A stretch of DNA of 64,000 nt. Origin: Limnanthes douglasii subsp. nivea (lineage: Eukaryota; Streptophyta; Magnoliopsida; Brassicales; Limnanthaceae). Position 1 is the first letter of the stretch; every line of letters starts with the position of its first letter. Positions 22,402-33,438 of this stretch are shown in pieces. Position numbers and translations under genes: made by a program. The notes under the pieces are model-generated. The model was not told the DNA's origin and did not search any database. It was given only the letters and a program-made list of their open reading frames with translations. The DNA is taken from positions 145,484,997-145,548,996 of the forward strand of contig JAUPFV010000003.1 in NCBI GenBank assembly GCA_036936605.1, given 5' to 3'.

Positions 22402-22812
22402 TTATAGTTGTTAGTGACGAATTATATTTTGTATTTTTGAATCAAATTTTATATTTTTGAATCATTAAATAAAGTTATATAGCTATGCATTTTTTTAAAA
22501 CAATCTCACTAAATTTAACAACGGGCTTACACCATTGTTAGTGACGCTAAAGCCGGACAAGCCAACAGATTGAACCATTTGGTTGAAATGGTGCAGCGAG
22601 CTCATAACAGAGGTCGCAACACCATGACCCGGTTCTATCTGGGTCAAATTTTGCAACGCTCCCGGTTGCTTCCCCGTTGTAAAATCAATCTGGTGGCAAC
22701 TAAGTTTAGTTAATGACCCCACTTAACACAATCGGCATTTCCGGTCTTATACACGTTGCAAAGGTCTTTTTGCAACAGTGTTGTGTTGCAAAAGTCAGTT
22801 TATCCAGTAGTG
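22402..22812. mobile_element. CACTA-type (En/Spm) transposon terminus
   Basis: The right edge reversed reads CACTACTGGATAAACTG, a CACTA-type terminal repeat. Next come sub-terminal repeats containing GTTGCAAA/TTTGCAAC (for example 22757-22793), as these elements often have. The other end is not identified; the copia copy A may be inserted inside it. No transposase is visible. Confidence 0.55.
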
Positions 22813-22970
22813 CTGGTGTAGTATCGTTTTACTAAACCATCTCAGTTCATCCACTATCTTCTCGAATTTCATCTCTAATACATTGATCTGAAAATTTTCG
22901 ATATAGTGTTCTATGGAGATTCATCTCCTTAATCCCGAATCAGATCTCTCCTCAGCTAATCCCTAGAGTT
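22813..22970. other. Short flank of the solo LTR
   Basis: No gene. With 23467-23760 it forms one pre-insertion sequence split by the solo LTR. The right half ends in AATAAATCAATAAAAG, which looks like a polyadenylated 3' end of an unknown transcript or LINE. Confidence 0.4.
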
Positions 22971-23461
22971 TGTTGGATCATAAACTTGACCCGGTTAAAG
23001 GGTCCAACCCACTTAAAAAGGCCCATCTAGACATAATATTCTAGAAACAATTAAATTAATATTTAGTAGTGGAGGTTGTGTGTAAGACCATCATTAGGTT
23101 GAGTACAAGATACTCTTTGATGTTAACTGTAAGAAACACTTTTACTTTGAGTGTAGTCTTGAGGTTGAGTGTTTAAGTATCCATAAGATCTTGGATGGTG
23201 GATCCTTGTCTCCACTGTGGTTCTATAAATAGTGGAGCTCTCCCACCATATAGAGCATGACCAAACACACTAAGAAGTAAAGTTAGAGAGAAAGTTAGAG
23301 GGAGAGAAAAGAGAGACAAGAATGTTCTCTTGATTGTTAAAAAAATATTTTCTCTTCTAATGTGAGTTGTAAGAGTGTTTTGTAATATTTCTTCTTTTTA
23401 ATCTACATCAAAGTTGTTTGTTTGTTCTTATTGAGTATTATTTTAATATTTTTCGCCAACA
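22971..23461 (+). mobile_element. Solo LTR (491 bp)
   Basis: Bounded TGTTGGATCA...CGCCAACA with an exact 5-bp duplication GAGTT (22966-22970 and 23462-23466). Contains a promoter-like TATAAATAG near 23225 and an AG-rich leader. No internal region, so it results from LTR-LTR recombination. Family not identified; the ends are copia-like. Confidence 0.85.
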
Positions 23462-23466
23462 GAGTT

Positions 23467-24056
23467 CTCGGTGATTTAGTGGCTTAGGTTTCGATTAGAC
23501 GGCTAGGGTTTCGATTTGGGACAACAAAGAGAAGCTAGTGTTTGTGTTTCTAGAGAAGTTTTGTTAATTAGATTTTCTAATTAGCGTAGCCTTTATAAGG
23601 CGGGTTATGGATCCTATTCTGAGAGGCTGGTTCTCCTCTTTTTTCTATATAAGTTCTAGCCCAAGTCTCTTATTAATTTAGGTGGACTGGGCTAATTTGT
23701 AACGAATTTTGGCTGAGCCTTAATAAATCAATAAAAGTCCGTTTCATTTCAAAACAAAAAGTATATAATAATAAAAAATGTGTATAGAAATGAGAGTTAC
23801 TAATTCAAAGGCCTCTAAAAAAAGGAAAGAGCACAATTTTATTTTCTTACCAATAAAGCAAGGTTATTGTCCGGTGACTTTTTAAAATGGGTTACACTGT
23901 GAATGAAAACTCAAAAATCAATGCATATATTTAATCCTAAGGAAGGTCAAGCACGCATCCGAAACTACTTAGCAATGGTATTGTATTGTAAGGGAGACAT
24001 CCCAAACCGCTTGGAAATGTTTAAAGGAATGACATACATATGCTAACGATGCCGAC
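23467..24056. other. Intergenic region upstream of the HMA gene
   Basis: No ORF supported. Contains the A-rich polyadenylation-like stretch near 23720-23785 and AT-rich DNA leading to the HMA gene promoter. Confidence 0.5.
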
Positions 24057-24065
24057 ATTTGATAG

Positions 24066-24073
24066 TATATATA
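24066..24073 (+). promoter_or_regulatory. TATA box candidate of the HMA gene
   Basis: TATATATA, about 130 bp before the ATG at 24201. The following leader is C/A-rich and has no other ATG in good context. Confidence 0.45.
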
Positions 24074-24200
24074 CTAGTTACCAGACAAACACATAGAGTA
24101 TCATCACCTTCCCACATACAGTCATTACAGCCAACAACACATACATTATCAAATCCTTATCTCCTCTCCCATCAGCCTTTGTTTCGTACATCTCTCTACC

Positions 24201-24867
24201 ATGAAGGTAACTGTGTAGTACCTAGATCGTACATCTTTGAATTTTTCTTGAAGTAAATTATGAAGTTATGGATTTGAAGTTAACAAAAATTATTTTTAAT
24301 ATTTAACAATATAGATTCATGTGTGCAGCTAGCTCATGCATTTGTATTTGACATATATGATAAATATATTGCAGCAAAGAATAGTTATGAAAGTAGAAAT
24401 GACGAAAGACGAAAAAGCCAAAACTGAGGCTAAAAAGATTGCTGCAATAGCAAAAGGTTTGTTAGTGATCAGAGATGTATATACCATAGATCTATATATG
24501 AAGGTACTAATTAATTGTCCATCAAGCAGGAGTCTTATCGGTGGCTATAGAAGGACCTCTTAAGGACCATCTTGTTGTAGTTGGAGACGATGTTGATTCG
24601 GCAATCTTGATTAAGACTCTCAGGAAAAAGGTCGGACATGCAAATATTGTTAGCGTTAAAGTTGTGCACCCAAACCCAGATGGAAACGAGAGGAAATGCA
24701 TCTGTGACTTTCTTTCACGTACTTGTGATTACTGCCGATCGATTACTTCTGGACACGCATACACCACTGCACAACCAACATATCAATATTATGAACCCCC
24801 TCCACCAACGTATCAGTGGCGAGTGGTGGATGACTCCTACCACCCTGAAACTTGCTCCACCGTTTGA
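24201..24867 (+). CDS. Heavy-metal-associated (HMA) domain protein, HIPP-like
   Basis: Three exons: 24201-24206, 24375-24456, 24530-24867, with GT-AG introns, giving 141 residues. The tiny first exon (Met-Lys) before an intron is typical of this plant family. HMA fold: strand 1 QRIVMKVEMT, helix 1 KAKTEAKKIAAIA, strand 2 GVLSVAIEG and HLVVVGDDVD, helix 2 TLRKKVGHANIVSV. The metal-binding MxCxxC loop is replaced by MTKDEK, so copper/zinc binding through that motif is unlikely. The tail is Pro/Tyr-rich (YYEPPPPTYQW) and ends C-S-T-V, a possible but non-classical CaaX prenylation box. Relatives act as metal chaperones or in stress and pathogen interactions; the exact role here is unknown. It looks intact. 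Confidence 0.85.
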
Positions 24868-25109
24868 TATCACATAAAATCATTAAATCATTTCGAATTT
24901 GGTCCGTAACTTGGTTTCTTATGAATATTGTAAGTTGACTTTTGTACAAAAATATTCTAACACAATTCGTCTGTAACTTAAATTTAAAATTTGTTAGTTA
25001 CTCGAATATAATATAGACAGAACATAATAAACGGTAAATACGGTACTGCATAAAGTGCCCCTGTTTCAAACGAAAAGCTTTAACATAAAGCAAATATTGC
25101 TAAATAACA
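24868..25109. other. 3' flank of the HMA gene
   Basis: AT-rich 3'UTR and intergenic DNA, no further gene. AATATT and AATAAA-like motifs (25027, AATAAACGG) could serve polyadenylation. Confidence 0.4.
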
Positions 25110-25356
25110 TGATATTGCCTATTTTTCCTCTTCGCACTAATATGAAATTTGTGTTTCTCGTCATGAATTCAAAGTTTCGTATCGATTTATTTTGGTCCAC
25201 TTCCATAACGTTTTATACTCGTTAAAATATGTTCTTATTTATATGCTAATAACTTTTTTTATCTCTAATCGACGTGGAAGTTTGACCGCACATAACAAAT
25301 CTTATCTCTGAATAAAGTATCACTTTAGTCTCGTCTTAATTGATTTGAACCATCAA

Positions 25357-25735
25357 GTTTTACATTAGATCTGTCTGCTTACTCTTATCAAACCACACTA
25401 CATGTTCTTTAGCGTTACTTGAATGAAGTCACATTGTCTTGATACACTCCAATCATGTTGTGCCATAATTCACTAAGTGAGTCATAAAGCTTTACATTAG
25501 ATCTATATGCTTACTCTTATCAGACCACATTACATGTTCCCTAGCGTTACGTGAATCAAGTCACATCGTCTTGATACACTCCAATCACGTTATGTCAGAA
25601 TTCACTAAGTGAGTCATAAAGCTTTACATTAGATCTATATGCTTACTCTTATCAGACCACACTACATGTTCCTTAGCATTACTTGAATTAAGTTACACCG
25701 TCTTGATACACTACAATCAAGTCACACCGCTTAAT
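25357..25735. repeat. 132-bp tandem repeat, about 2.9 units
   Basis: Units begin at about 25358, 25490 and 25622 with TTTACATTAGATCT and contain CACTCCAATCA. They lie in the first TRIM-like internal region, at the place where the 55-bp repeat has expanded in the 15.7-kb copy. Confidence 0.85.
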
Positions 25736-25884
25736 GAGCCATGGACACTCAAAACTAGGTCATACCAGTGATCTTTAGAGCATATCATTCACCTTAAACA
25801 TGGCTGATGGTTCATCATGTTCAACATTGAAATATTTCACCTACATCATCAGGATCCGTATGGGCTTCGAGCTCTCATACCATT

Positions 25885-26102
25885 TGTTGAGAATAAGGGG
25901 GACACATATTTCGCTTTCGTATATAAATTTGAACAACTCAATCTCAACACTAGTATGATATTTCTCGCTCTAAGACTGAAGGTCCGCACGATATTTCTTT
26001 TGCTCCGCTTCCAAAAGATCTTAGTAGTTGAGATATTAATTAGTTATACATCACTCATCTTTCTCATGTCTATCTGATGTGAGACTATGGGCACACCTAA
26101 CA
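25885..26102 (-). repeat. Diverged TRIM LTR
   Basis: TGTTGAGAATAAGG...CACACCTAACA, beside the PBS-like 25871-25882. It keeps TATATAAATTTGAACAA and CACTAGTATGATAT at the positions of the young LTR's hairpin arm. Confidence 0.75.
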
Positions 26103-26724
26103 AATCATCATCTAGAACACAGGATCACTTTATCCTCTTTTGAATTGGTGATCGTCCGCTCACTCTAATCAAGTTGGTCCAGGGTTTACTACCTAATTCA
26201 TATATCTTTACAATGGATCTATATGCTCACTCTTATGAGAGTACATTGCATGTTTCTTAGTATCCGCACCACCTTGATACATAGAGCCACAAGCTCTCCC
26301 AGCTAGGTCATACGAGTGATATATTGAGCAGGTTATTCACCTTGAGTATGGTTGATGGTTAGGCATCTTCAATATCTGAGCATTTCATTAACATGATTTT
26401 TGCACTAATATGATATCCCCTTTGGACACGACAGTTCGCACGACTTTTCTTTTGATCTACTTTGTACTAGTTGAAATATGTCGATCTCATGTTTAACCGA
26501 TGTGGGACTTTAGTCGAATCTAATAAATTATTCTCTTGAAGAAAGTACCACTTTATCATCTTCTCAGTTGACTTACATTTCTTTACTATAATCAGGTTGT
26601 GCCAAGGTTAACTACTTGAACCATAGAGTTTTACACCATATCTATTTGCTCACTCTTATCAGACCACACTATATCTTCTTTAACGCCACTTAAATCAAGT
26701 CACACCATCTTGATACACTGAAAT

Positions 26725-26830
26725 TTATAACTTTCTCTATCATAGTGAAATATTGTTTCTTACGACGGTCGTGGACGTAGACATTATTGCCGAAGCACGC
26801 TAAATTTTATGTTCTTTTCTTATTGTGTAT
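26725..26830 (+). repeat. Copia LTR fragment (R/U5-like)
   Basis: Reads CTCTATCATAGTGAAAT, then GTGGACGTAGACATTATTG, AAGCACGCTAAATTTT. This is the reverse of the copia LTR segment at about 11800-11890, with moderate divergence, and it directly abuts a TRIM-like internal sequence. Confidence 0.6.
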
Positions 26831-27249
26831 TTTTTATTTGTTTCGTGTATGAATCATTTATGAACATATTGTATCTTCATTTATAAAAAATATATAATAA
26901 ATGATATTTCAGTATTACATATCAATGAAGTCACTTATTTCTCTTAGTAAAACAAGGCAACTTATTTGCATTAATTTATATATCATTCAAGTATATATGA
27001 TCAATTAAATGCTTTACTTTATCTGCTTTATATTTGACTATAATTTTATAAAAGTTTATTAAAGTTGTTGGGTAGGAATAATCAATATAACATTTTGGAT
27101 ATACAAGATACTTGTATGATAATCATAATATTGCTTCTAAAATGCATTAGCTGAGACCACATAACTTAAACTATATGATTCGGCAATATTTTGTGGTTTT
27201 AGACCTTAGATGATTCACTTCTTGCAAGTATTGCAAGAAAAAAGTAGAG
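26831..27249. other. AT-rich intergenic
   Basis: No gene or recognisable repeat boundary seen. Confidence 0.5.
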
Positions 27250-28350
27250 TAGCGACTATGTGACCCTTCGAAAACAAAAATAAAAGACTGAAAAATAAAA
27301 ATAATCACACAAGACATATCTAACGTGGTTCAAACTGTGAGAAAATCCTACACCCAGTGGAAATGGACACATAATTTATGTTTAGCAATGTTACAAGAGG
27401 AATATCTCAAGCATAAGAAACACAACTATTATTCTTCTGTTACAAAGCTTACTTCTTTAAGCAGCCTAACGGAAACGATGTTGCAATACAACCATCTGCA
27501 CGATAGAACGCTGCACCATGTAGTGGCACGATCCTTATGACGCATAATACTAAACCAGTGTACCTTTCTGCTTCATGTTCAAGCACGCCTAAATCAACGA
27601 CTACGAGATTAACGATTGAGATAAAATTATCAAATTGAGATAAAATTATCAAATTGACCTTTAGATTATATAACTTTCAACTAACCACTTCCCCATGCAC
27701 AGTAAACATGTATCCTAAATTTGATTTCATTGTGTCAATGTAACCAACATAATCATAGTCAATATACTCTCTCACCATCTTATCAGTCGTATACATCACA
27801 TTATAACACAATCATACTTCAACCAAACCCTTCAAGTACCTCATGAGCCATTTGAAGCTTGCTAGTGAGTGTTTCCCATATTTTACATAAATCTACTCAT
27901 AATGATGATAGAGTAAGCAAGAGTATGTCTTGTGAAAATCATTGCATACATTGTTCTTCTAATTAAGTTTGCATAATGTATTTTTTGCATGACCTTCTTA
28001 TTTATTTCTTCGGTTGATGTTTGAGATGTGTTATGTTTAAAATAGGTAATGATAAGAGTTCCAACTTATTTGGCTTCAGAGATACTAAACTTCTTGAGAC
28101 CTTTCATATGTATTCGTGTTAAGACAAGAATAGATATTCTGTGGGTGTGTTTATGTTCATATCAATAATTATCCTTTTAACATCTCCCAAATCCTTCATT
28201 TCAAACTCTCAATTCAGATGTTTCTTTACTTAATTACCCTTCTTGCTCATTGAAAAATATAATTATGGATGAGACTTTGCCTGAAAATTGAATTTATTAC
28301 CAATCTTCTCACACTGAAATATTGGTACACCATTTGAGACAAGATAGTGG
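27250..28350 (-). mobile_element. Decayed copia remnant: LTR-like part and RNase H
   Basis: Near 27320 the phrase AACGTGGTTCAAACTGTG is typical of copia LTRs. At about 27690-27770 the minus strand reads YVGYIDTMKSNLGYMFTVHG, a worn copy of the copia RNase H segment that normally runs D-x-D-T-R-x-S-T-x-G-Y. The sequence on to about 28350 fits decayed pol but has no clear motifs. Boundaries are approximate. Confidence 0.5.
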
Positions 28351-29819
28351 TTGTCATTAATATTCTACGGCCATTTAGCACGAGCTGGTTGGGGCATATT
28401 TAAGTGTCCTTAAATAATTTTAAAATGTCTTGGTTCAAAGGAAATTGAATTCGCATCTTGAGGATATACATAAAAAAAACCCAGCGTCATCCTCATACAC
28501 ATACACATACACAAAGGAGTGATAATCAAGTAACAAATTAATTTAAGGAAGAAATATTTCCGACTTTGGCGATTAACAGTGATGAAGATGAAATACAACC
28601 TTAGATTTACAATTATGATATGGGTGAAGAACAAAGAATTAAGAAAACTAACATAGACAAACTATATTTTGTAATTTTAGGTGCTCAAATCATAACCTTA
28701 CATGTTTTATGGCCGAGATTTAATCGTAAGATGAATGCTTGGATTCACCCACGTGGAATGATCTAGATTTGAAAGGGGAACAACCCACACGCATGAAGGC
28801 TTACTTAACTGCCAGCACTTTTTCCATGTTCCATCACCTCAACGTATCTTCGATGGTACATTTTTCATTCATTGCAAACAACTCTTCAATTTAAACAACA
28901 TCTTCATTTACGACCATATATTATCTCATTGCTAAATAGATTCGGTTGTCTATTACTTATTTAGATACCTACATTTTCCATGCAAAACCAGTCTTGAGTA
29001 TACATGTGGCATAAATATTTTTGAAAAATCAAACCATTTTGACAAATCGAACCTACATCCTTGCTAATTTATTCATATGTTGCCTCAGCCATGATAGATC
29101 AGTTATTTTTTCATCCTTCTAAAGGACTAGGGGGCTATTTTTCTATACATATAGGCAACTTGAAGCAATATGAATCTAATATCAGATCATTTTGATTCGC
29201 CTAGGCATTCGAACAAACTTAGCAGCATGCTAGCTGTTTGTTAGCTGTACAATTTTTACCTTTGGTTAATCTAGTTTATTTTTCTTCAAGTGAGGTTTTT
29301 CCCGATGAATGGTTTTCCACGAAGTAGGAGTATGGCCATCACAAACTAATATAGAGACGCCTCTCAAGTTTTGTTCCCTTATATCAAGTTGGACTCATCA
29401 AAAGACGATAGCAACGTGTTTCAAGACTTTTAGTAGTCCGGCCGAATATAGATTGTGTTGCGGCTTTACATCTATTCAAGAACCAAAAACCAAAAACATC
29501 CGTCATCACATACGGAATGCACAAATAAATTCAGCAGCCCTAGCAAACCAAATATAGCAAACACATCGATTGTGTTATAAATCTTAATTATTGCAAAGAC
29601 AATAAAAACAATTAATAATAGTGAAATTGGTTTAACTTAATTACTCGACCCATTAAAAAGGAAAGTATATTAGGTTATAGTTTGGAAGCAAAGAAAGACA
29701 CAATAAATAGATAAATACACGTGTTATGAACGCTAATTATTTGTACAATAGTAAAACTAACGTTATGTAGTAAATGTATGTTATAGTATCACTATAGTAA
29801 TCTTTTGAAATATTTTTCT
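28351..29819. other. Intergenic, no gene supported
   Basis: Holds short ORFs without recognisable domains (for example 29309-29557 on plus) and a (CACATA)n run near 28495-28513. I assign nothing. Confidence 0.5.
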
Positions 29820-30075
29820 CGGCTAAAAATCTTGGTTAGTCACTAGAGTTGGTTACTTGTTTCAAAACAACCACTTATCTAATTTTTGTATCAAAATAGT
29901 CACTTTGTTTCACCAATGGTCACTAGTGTTGGTCTTTTTTTTGCATTTGTACTCACCGCTAGTGACCATAAATGTAAAGAAAACAAACAAAAGTGGCAAT
30001 TTTGAAACAAATATAACTTGAGTGCAGTTTTGAAACAAGTGCCTAACTCTAGTGACTAGCGAAGGTTCTTAGCCG
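29820..30075. mobile_element. Fold-back MITE (256 bp)
   Basis: Left end CGGCTAAAAATCTTGGTTAG and right end reversed CGGCTAAGAACCTTCGCTAG pair through TCACTAGAGTT and ACTTGTTTCAAAAC. The centre also pairs (TGGTCACTAGTG with CACTAGCGGTGAGT-type sequence), so almost the whole element can fold on itself. A clear target duplication was not found. Superfamily unknown. Confidence 0.7.
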
Positions 30076-30949
30076 ACCTTTCTCCTATCAATGGAGGAAA
30101 CAGTCATATAATAAAAATATTTTAAAATAACACAAATACTATGGTCGTATATTGAGTTATATTATTTTCATTATTCATGTAAGAATTTATACACTTTGTT
30201 TTTTATGAATCGAATTTTATTGTACAGTATTTAAATATACCTTTCTTATTTAGCTATTTAAAAACTATTTTTTCTAATTAATTTTCTAGTTTAGAATTCA
30301 AAATTAATCTTTTGATATTTAAAAAGTAAATTTTTTGTTAAATTTAGAATTCAAAATTAATCTTTTGATATTTAAAAAGTAAATTTTTTTTGTTAAATTT
30401 AGAATTCAAAATTAATCTTTTGATATTTAAAAAGTAAAAAAAAAATTGATATTTAAAAAGTAAAAAATTTAATAAATAATTATTTACGTGTAATTCTTTT
30501 TTGTTAATTAATATCCAAATTTATCCTTTCAATGATTAGTGAATTTATAATTTGATAATTTAAATATCAGATTCATTAGTTTGTATTTTCACTAATTATT
30601 AAAATTAGTTTTGTTTTTATTAATTTTGAAATAAAATTTATCTTAAAAAAATGATAAAAATAATTATTATTATTTTAAAAAATAAAAATTCCGTTAAAAA
30701 AATCATTTATAATTGATAAATTTAAATAAATTCGAAATTTAATAATTTCAAAATATAATTTTAAAATATTACAAGTTAAATAGATTCTAAAAAAATCTAT
30801 ATAGATGAAAAATAAATTTTAATATTTAAATAAATAAACTATTCTAATAAAAATATCAAAAATATTAAAATTGCATTAATAAATAGAGGCACGGTTAGCC
30901 CTACTTTTGTATGTATCACAATTTTAAATACTTACTTGGTTTTGGAGTC
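30076..30949. other. Very AT-rich stretch with a 53-55 bp tandem repeat
   Basis: About 30291-30450 holds three copies of a unit beginning TTAGAATTCAAAATTAATC (starts 30291, 30344, 30399). The rest is A/T runs. No gene. Confidence 0.7.
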
Positions 30950-31680
30950 CGTCATCCATTATGGACAACTGAAAACCGGATCGGAACCGAATTGATAAAA
31001 ATCAGGTTGAGAATCAGATTTAACCAAATTTTTAACGGTTCAGTTGGCGGTATCATTTTAAAACAGAAACCGATAAGAAATCAAAATAATAAAATTGGTT
31101 CGGAACCGAACCAGTAAAACTGATATCAGTAATACCGATTAAAAGACCGGTAAACCGATAAAAAAAACTAACCGAAGAATTAAACCAAACGGTTAAAATC
31201 GATCATTTTTTTGTTATTATTACTTTATTATACATTATACTCCTAAAATTAATAGTTAATTATTAATTTTTATGTTATTTATTTAAGTTAAAAAATTAAA
31301 AATTAAATCATAATTTTATTTATTTTAAGTGGACAGGATCGGATCAAACCGGATCCAATCGAACGAAGCCAAACAAAAACAAACCCAAAAGAGATTGAAC
31401 TGCATTCTGATCAAATCGAAGTTGGAACAAACCAAAACTGAAATCGAACAATCGGATCAAACCAAACCAGATCGGAACAAACTAAAATAAAAACCTGACA
31501 ATCCAGTTTGGTTAAAAGAAATAAAACAAAAATTGGTTAAAAGAAATAAAACAATAAACTTTAACGCATCAATGGTTTAAACCAATAAACTTAACTGTCC
31601 AATCCCGTCTGCAAATAAATTTAGCCGGTTCGGGCAAAATCCAAATGGAACAGAACCGATAAAACTCTTGGGGCTTATAA
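30950..31680. repeat. Region rich in AACCGA/CGGTT motifs
   Basis: Dozens of AACCGA, ACCGGT, CGGAACCGAA and GGATCGGA words occur in both orientations (for example 30975-31200 and 31335-31500). Such diffuse motif clusters occur inside plant DNA transposons. No terminal repeats located, no coding potential. Confidence 0.55.
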
Positions 31681-32089
31681 ATCAACACTTTTGACGAAAC
31701 GAATTGACCAAGGGTCCGTCATTGTAGAGAAAAAATAAATTTCTAAGTATAACAACCATATACGAATTTTGAAAGGCTCCCTAATAGATACATGACACGA
31801 CGATAATGTCATAGTTAGACAACTAATGTTTGTTTGTATGACTTGTTCAATCAAAACTGCAAACGTGTATGGACATAGTCATTGAGTAGGTCACCCCACC
31901 ATTACTTAAATTAAGTGTATGCCTCTAATTAATTCCTTCGTCTCACACAACTTACTTCCCACGTCAAGTATGTAAATATACATTTCAATCTTCTCATTTT
32001 AGATATTGGTAATCGGTGTAACAAAAAATAATTGTTTTTATATATTATTTTTTAAATTAGTTTATATATCCAAATTTTAACAGACTATT
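31681..32089. other. AT-rich intergenic left of the young LINE
   Basis: Nothing recognisable. Ends at the 20-bp target duplication of the LINE. Confidence 0.5.
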
Positions 32090-32109
32090 TTTTATCCGAC
32101 TTCAATTTT

Positions 32110-33418
32110 TTTTATTTTTTTTTTTACAAAATATTTGTAGCCAAATAACTTTTTTTTTTTTTGGCAAAATAAACTTTGATTAATAATAGAAAGAAGGTTA
32201 CAGCATATGACCCAAACAAACAAGGCTGAGAATCCAAGTAAGTTTGGGCTTAAAATAACTGAATTCGGCCCAACCCAAGGCTACACAGTACAAATCAAAG
32301 GGACAAAACCCTAATCACAATCGATCCCAATAGGAACCCTAGTTTCAACTTTCCCCTTCCTTCTCTCTTTCATACCTCAGCCTCACAAATTCAAACCCTA
32401 ACCTGGGTCTAAGTATCCAACCCCGATACTGTCGAGCACCATGATAGCTAGAAGTGGATTAGGTATTTCACTACTGTCAAACACCTGACTCCTTTTCTCC
32501 CTCAGAGCCCACCTCGAAACCCAGTCGGCCGCCACATTTTCCGATCTGGAAATGTGGCTGATCTTCATGGTGGGGAGGATCAAGGCTTTACAAATATCGA
32601 TTCCAGCAACGTGAGACGAAACATCAGTGCTAATACTACGAACCAGAACCATACAGTCTGTTTCCAGGTCAGTTTTTCGCCAGCCTCTCCTTTTACATGC
32701 CAACAGAGCCTCAACAAGTGCTCTTCTTTCTGCTTGCAGGGGACTCAGTTTGCCAAACAAGAAGCTGGCCCATTCAATGCAGTTACCCAAGTGATCCCGG
32801 ACAATGTATCCACCAGAAGCCTCACCGGTGAAGCTACAAGCTCCATCGGTGTTGATTTTGAGTCTTCCCAACACTGGAGCCTTCCATGACCGGTAAGTGG
32901 CCTTCCTATTGCTTATAGATAATACTCCTATTTGCACACCTGCATCAACAGCATTAGCCCAGTGTTTAGACTTTAGTTTAGAGTCTATCCCCCTTAGTAA
33001 TCTATTAATTCTGTTGACAGCTTTGATGAAGTTGTCAAAAGGTTTATCAAACTTGCTATGGTTCCTGTTATACCAAATTGTCCAAACTATCAGTTGTGGG
33101 ACAATTTGGGTAACATGGAATTTATAACAAGTCGACTTGAACCAGATTAATAGCATATGTCTTAACGTCATGAATCTCCTGACTGGGATCCTAAACATAA
33201 GCCCGTAGTAATTCCATAATTGCCAAGCGTAGTTACAGTTTATGAATAGGTGAGTTAGGTCCTCACAACTACTACAAAATTGGCACTTTGAGACTATAGT
33301 AAAGTGCCTCTTGGTTAGGATATCATCAGTAGGCACAAAATTCTTCAGTAATCTCCAGCAAAGAAAAGAAATTTTAAAAACTTGTAGCGAATTGTATATC
33401 TTCAGTAATCTTCAGAAA
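32110..33418 (-). mobile_element. Young 5'-truncated LINE with 20-bp TSD
   Basis: Flanked by an exact 20-bp direct repeat TTTTATCCGACTTCAATTTT (32090-32109 and 33419-33438), typical of LINE target-primed insertion. On the minus strand: ORF2 C-terminal part, 3'UTR, a 13-nt poly-A (32150-32162), 24 bp of other DNA, and a second A-rich tail (32110-32125). The 5' end is truncated inside ORF2, with about 30 bp of filler before the duplication. Confidence 0.88.
32398..33388 (-). CDS. LINE ORF2 C-terminal fragment: zf-RVT and RNase H (uninterrupted)
   Basis: An open frame of over 310 codons without stops. It starts inside ORF2 (SFLCWRLLKNFVPTDD), so it has no native start; the first Met is at 33336. 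The zf-RVT zinc pattern CQFCSSCEDLTHLFINC with AWQLWNYY follows. RNase H shows all four expected acidic residues: INTDGACSF, QAERRALVEA, LETDCMVLV and VAADWVSRW. It ends GVGYLDPG, matching the C-terminus of the other LINEs. Being a truncated copy it cannot retrotranspose alone; whether it is transcribed is unknown. Confidence 0.8.
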
Positions 33419-33438
33419 TTTTATCCGACTTCAATTTT

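Larger units (their letters stand above)
25110..26830. mobile_element. Decayed TRIM array (three LTRs) next to a copia LTR piece
   Basis: Diverged relatives of the TRIM at 15.3-16.2 kb alternate here as LTR (about 25110-25296), internal (25297-25884), LTR (25885-26102), internal, LTR (about 26390-26528), internal. The first internal keeps the end matching GTCATGG...GGTTCATCATGTTC and a PBS with one mismatch (25871-25882, GCTCTCATACCA). The array ends in a piece related to the copia LTR at 11726-12082. Divergence is much greater than in the 11-16 kb block, so it is old. Confidence 0.7.

Noticed and set aside
25357..25735. CRISPR-like array from regularly spaced repeats
   Set aside because: Direct 132-bp tandem repeat inside a TRIM relic in a plant genome; no spacer structure.
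29309..29557. 82-codon plus ORF as a gene
   Set aside because: No recognisable domain, no promoter or leader signal; kept only as an unassigned ORF.
32554..32889. 111-codon plus ORF
   Set aside because: Antisense to the intact LINE RNase H frame.
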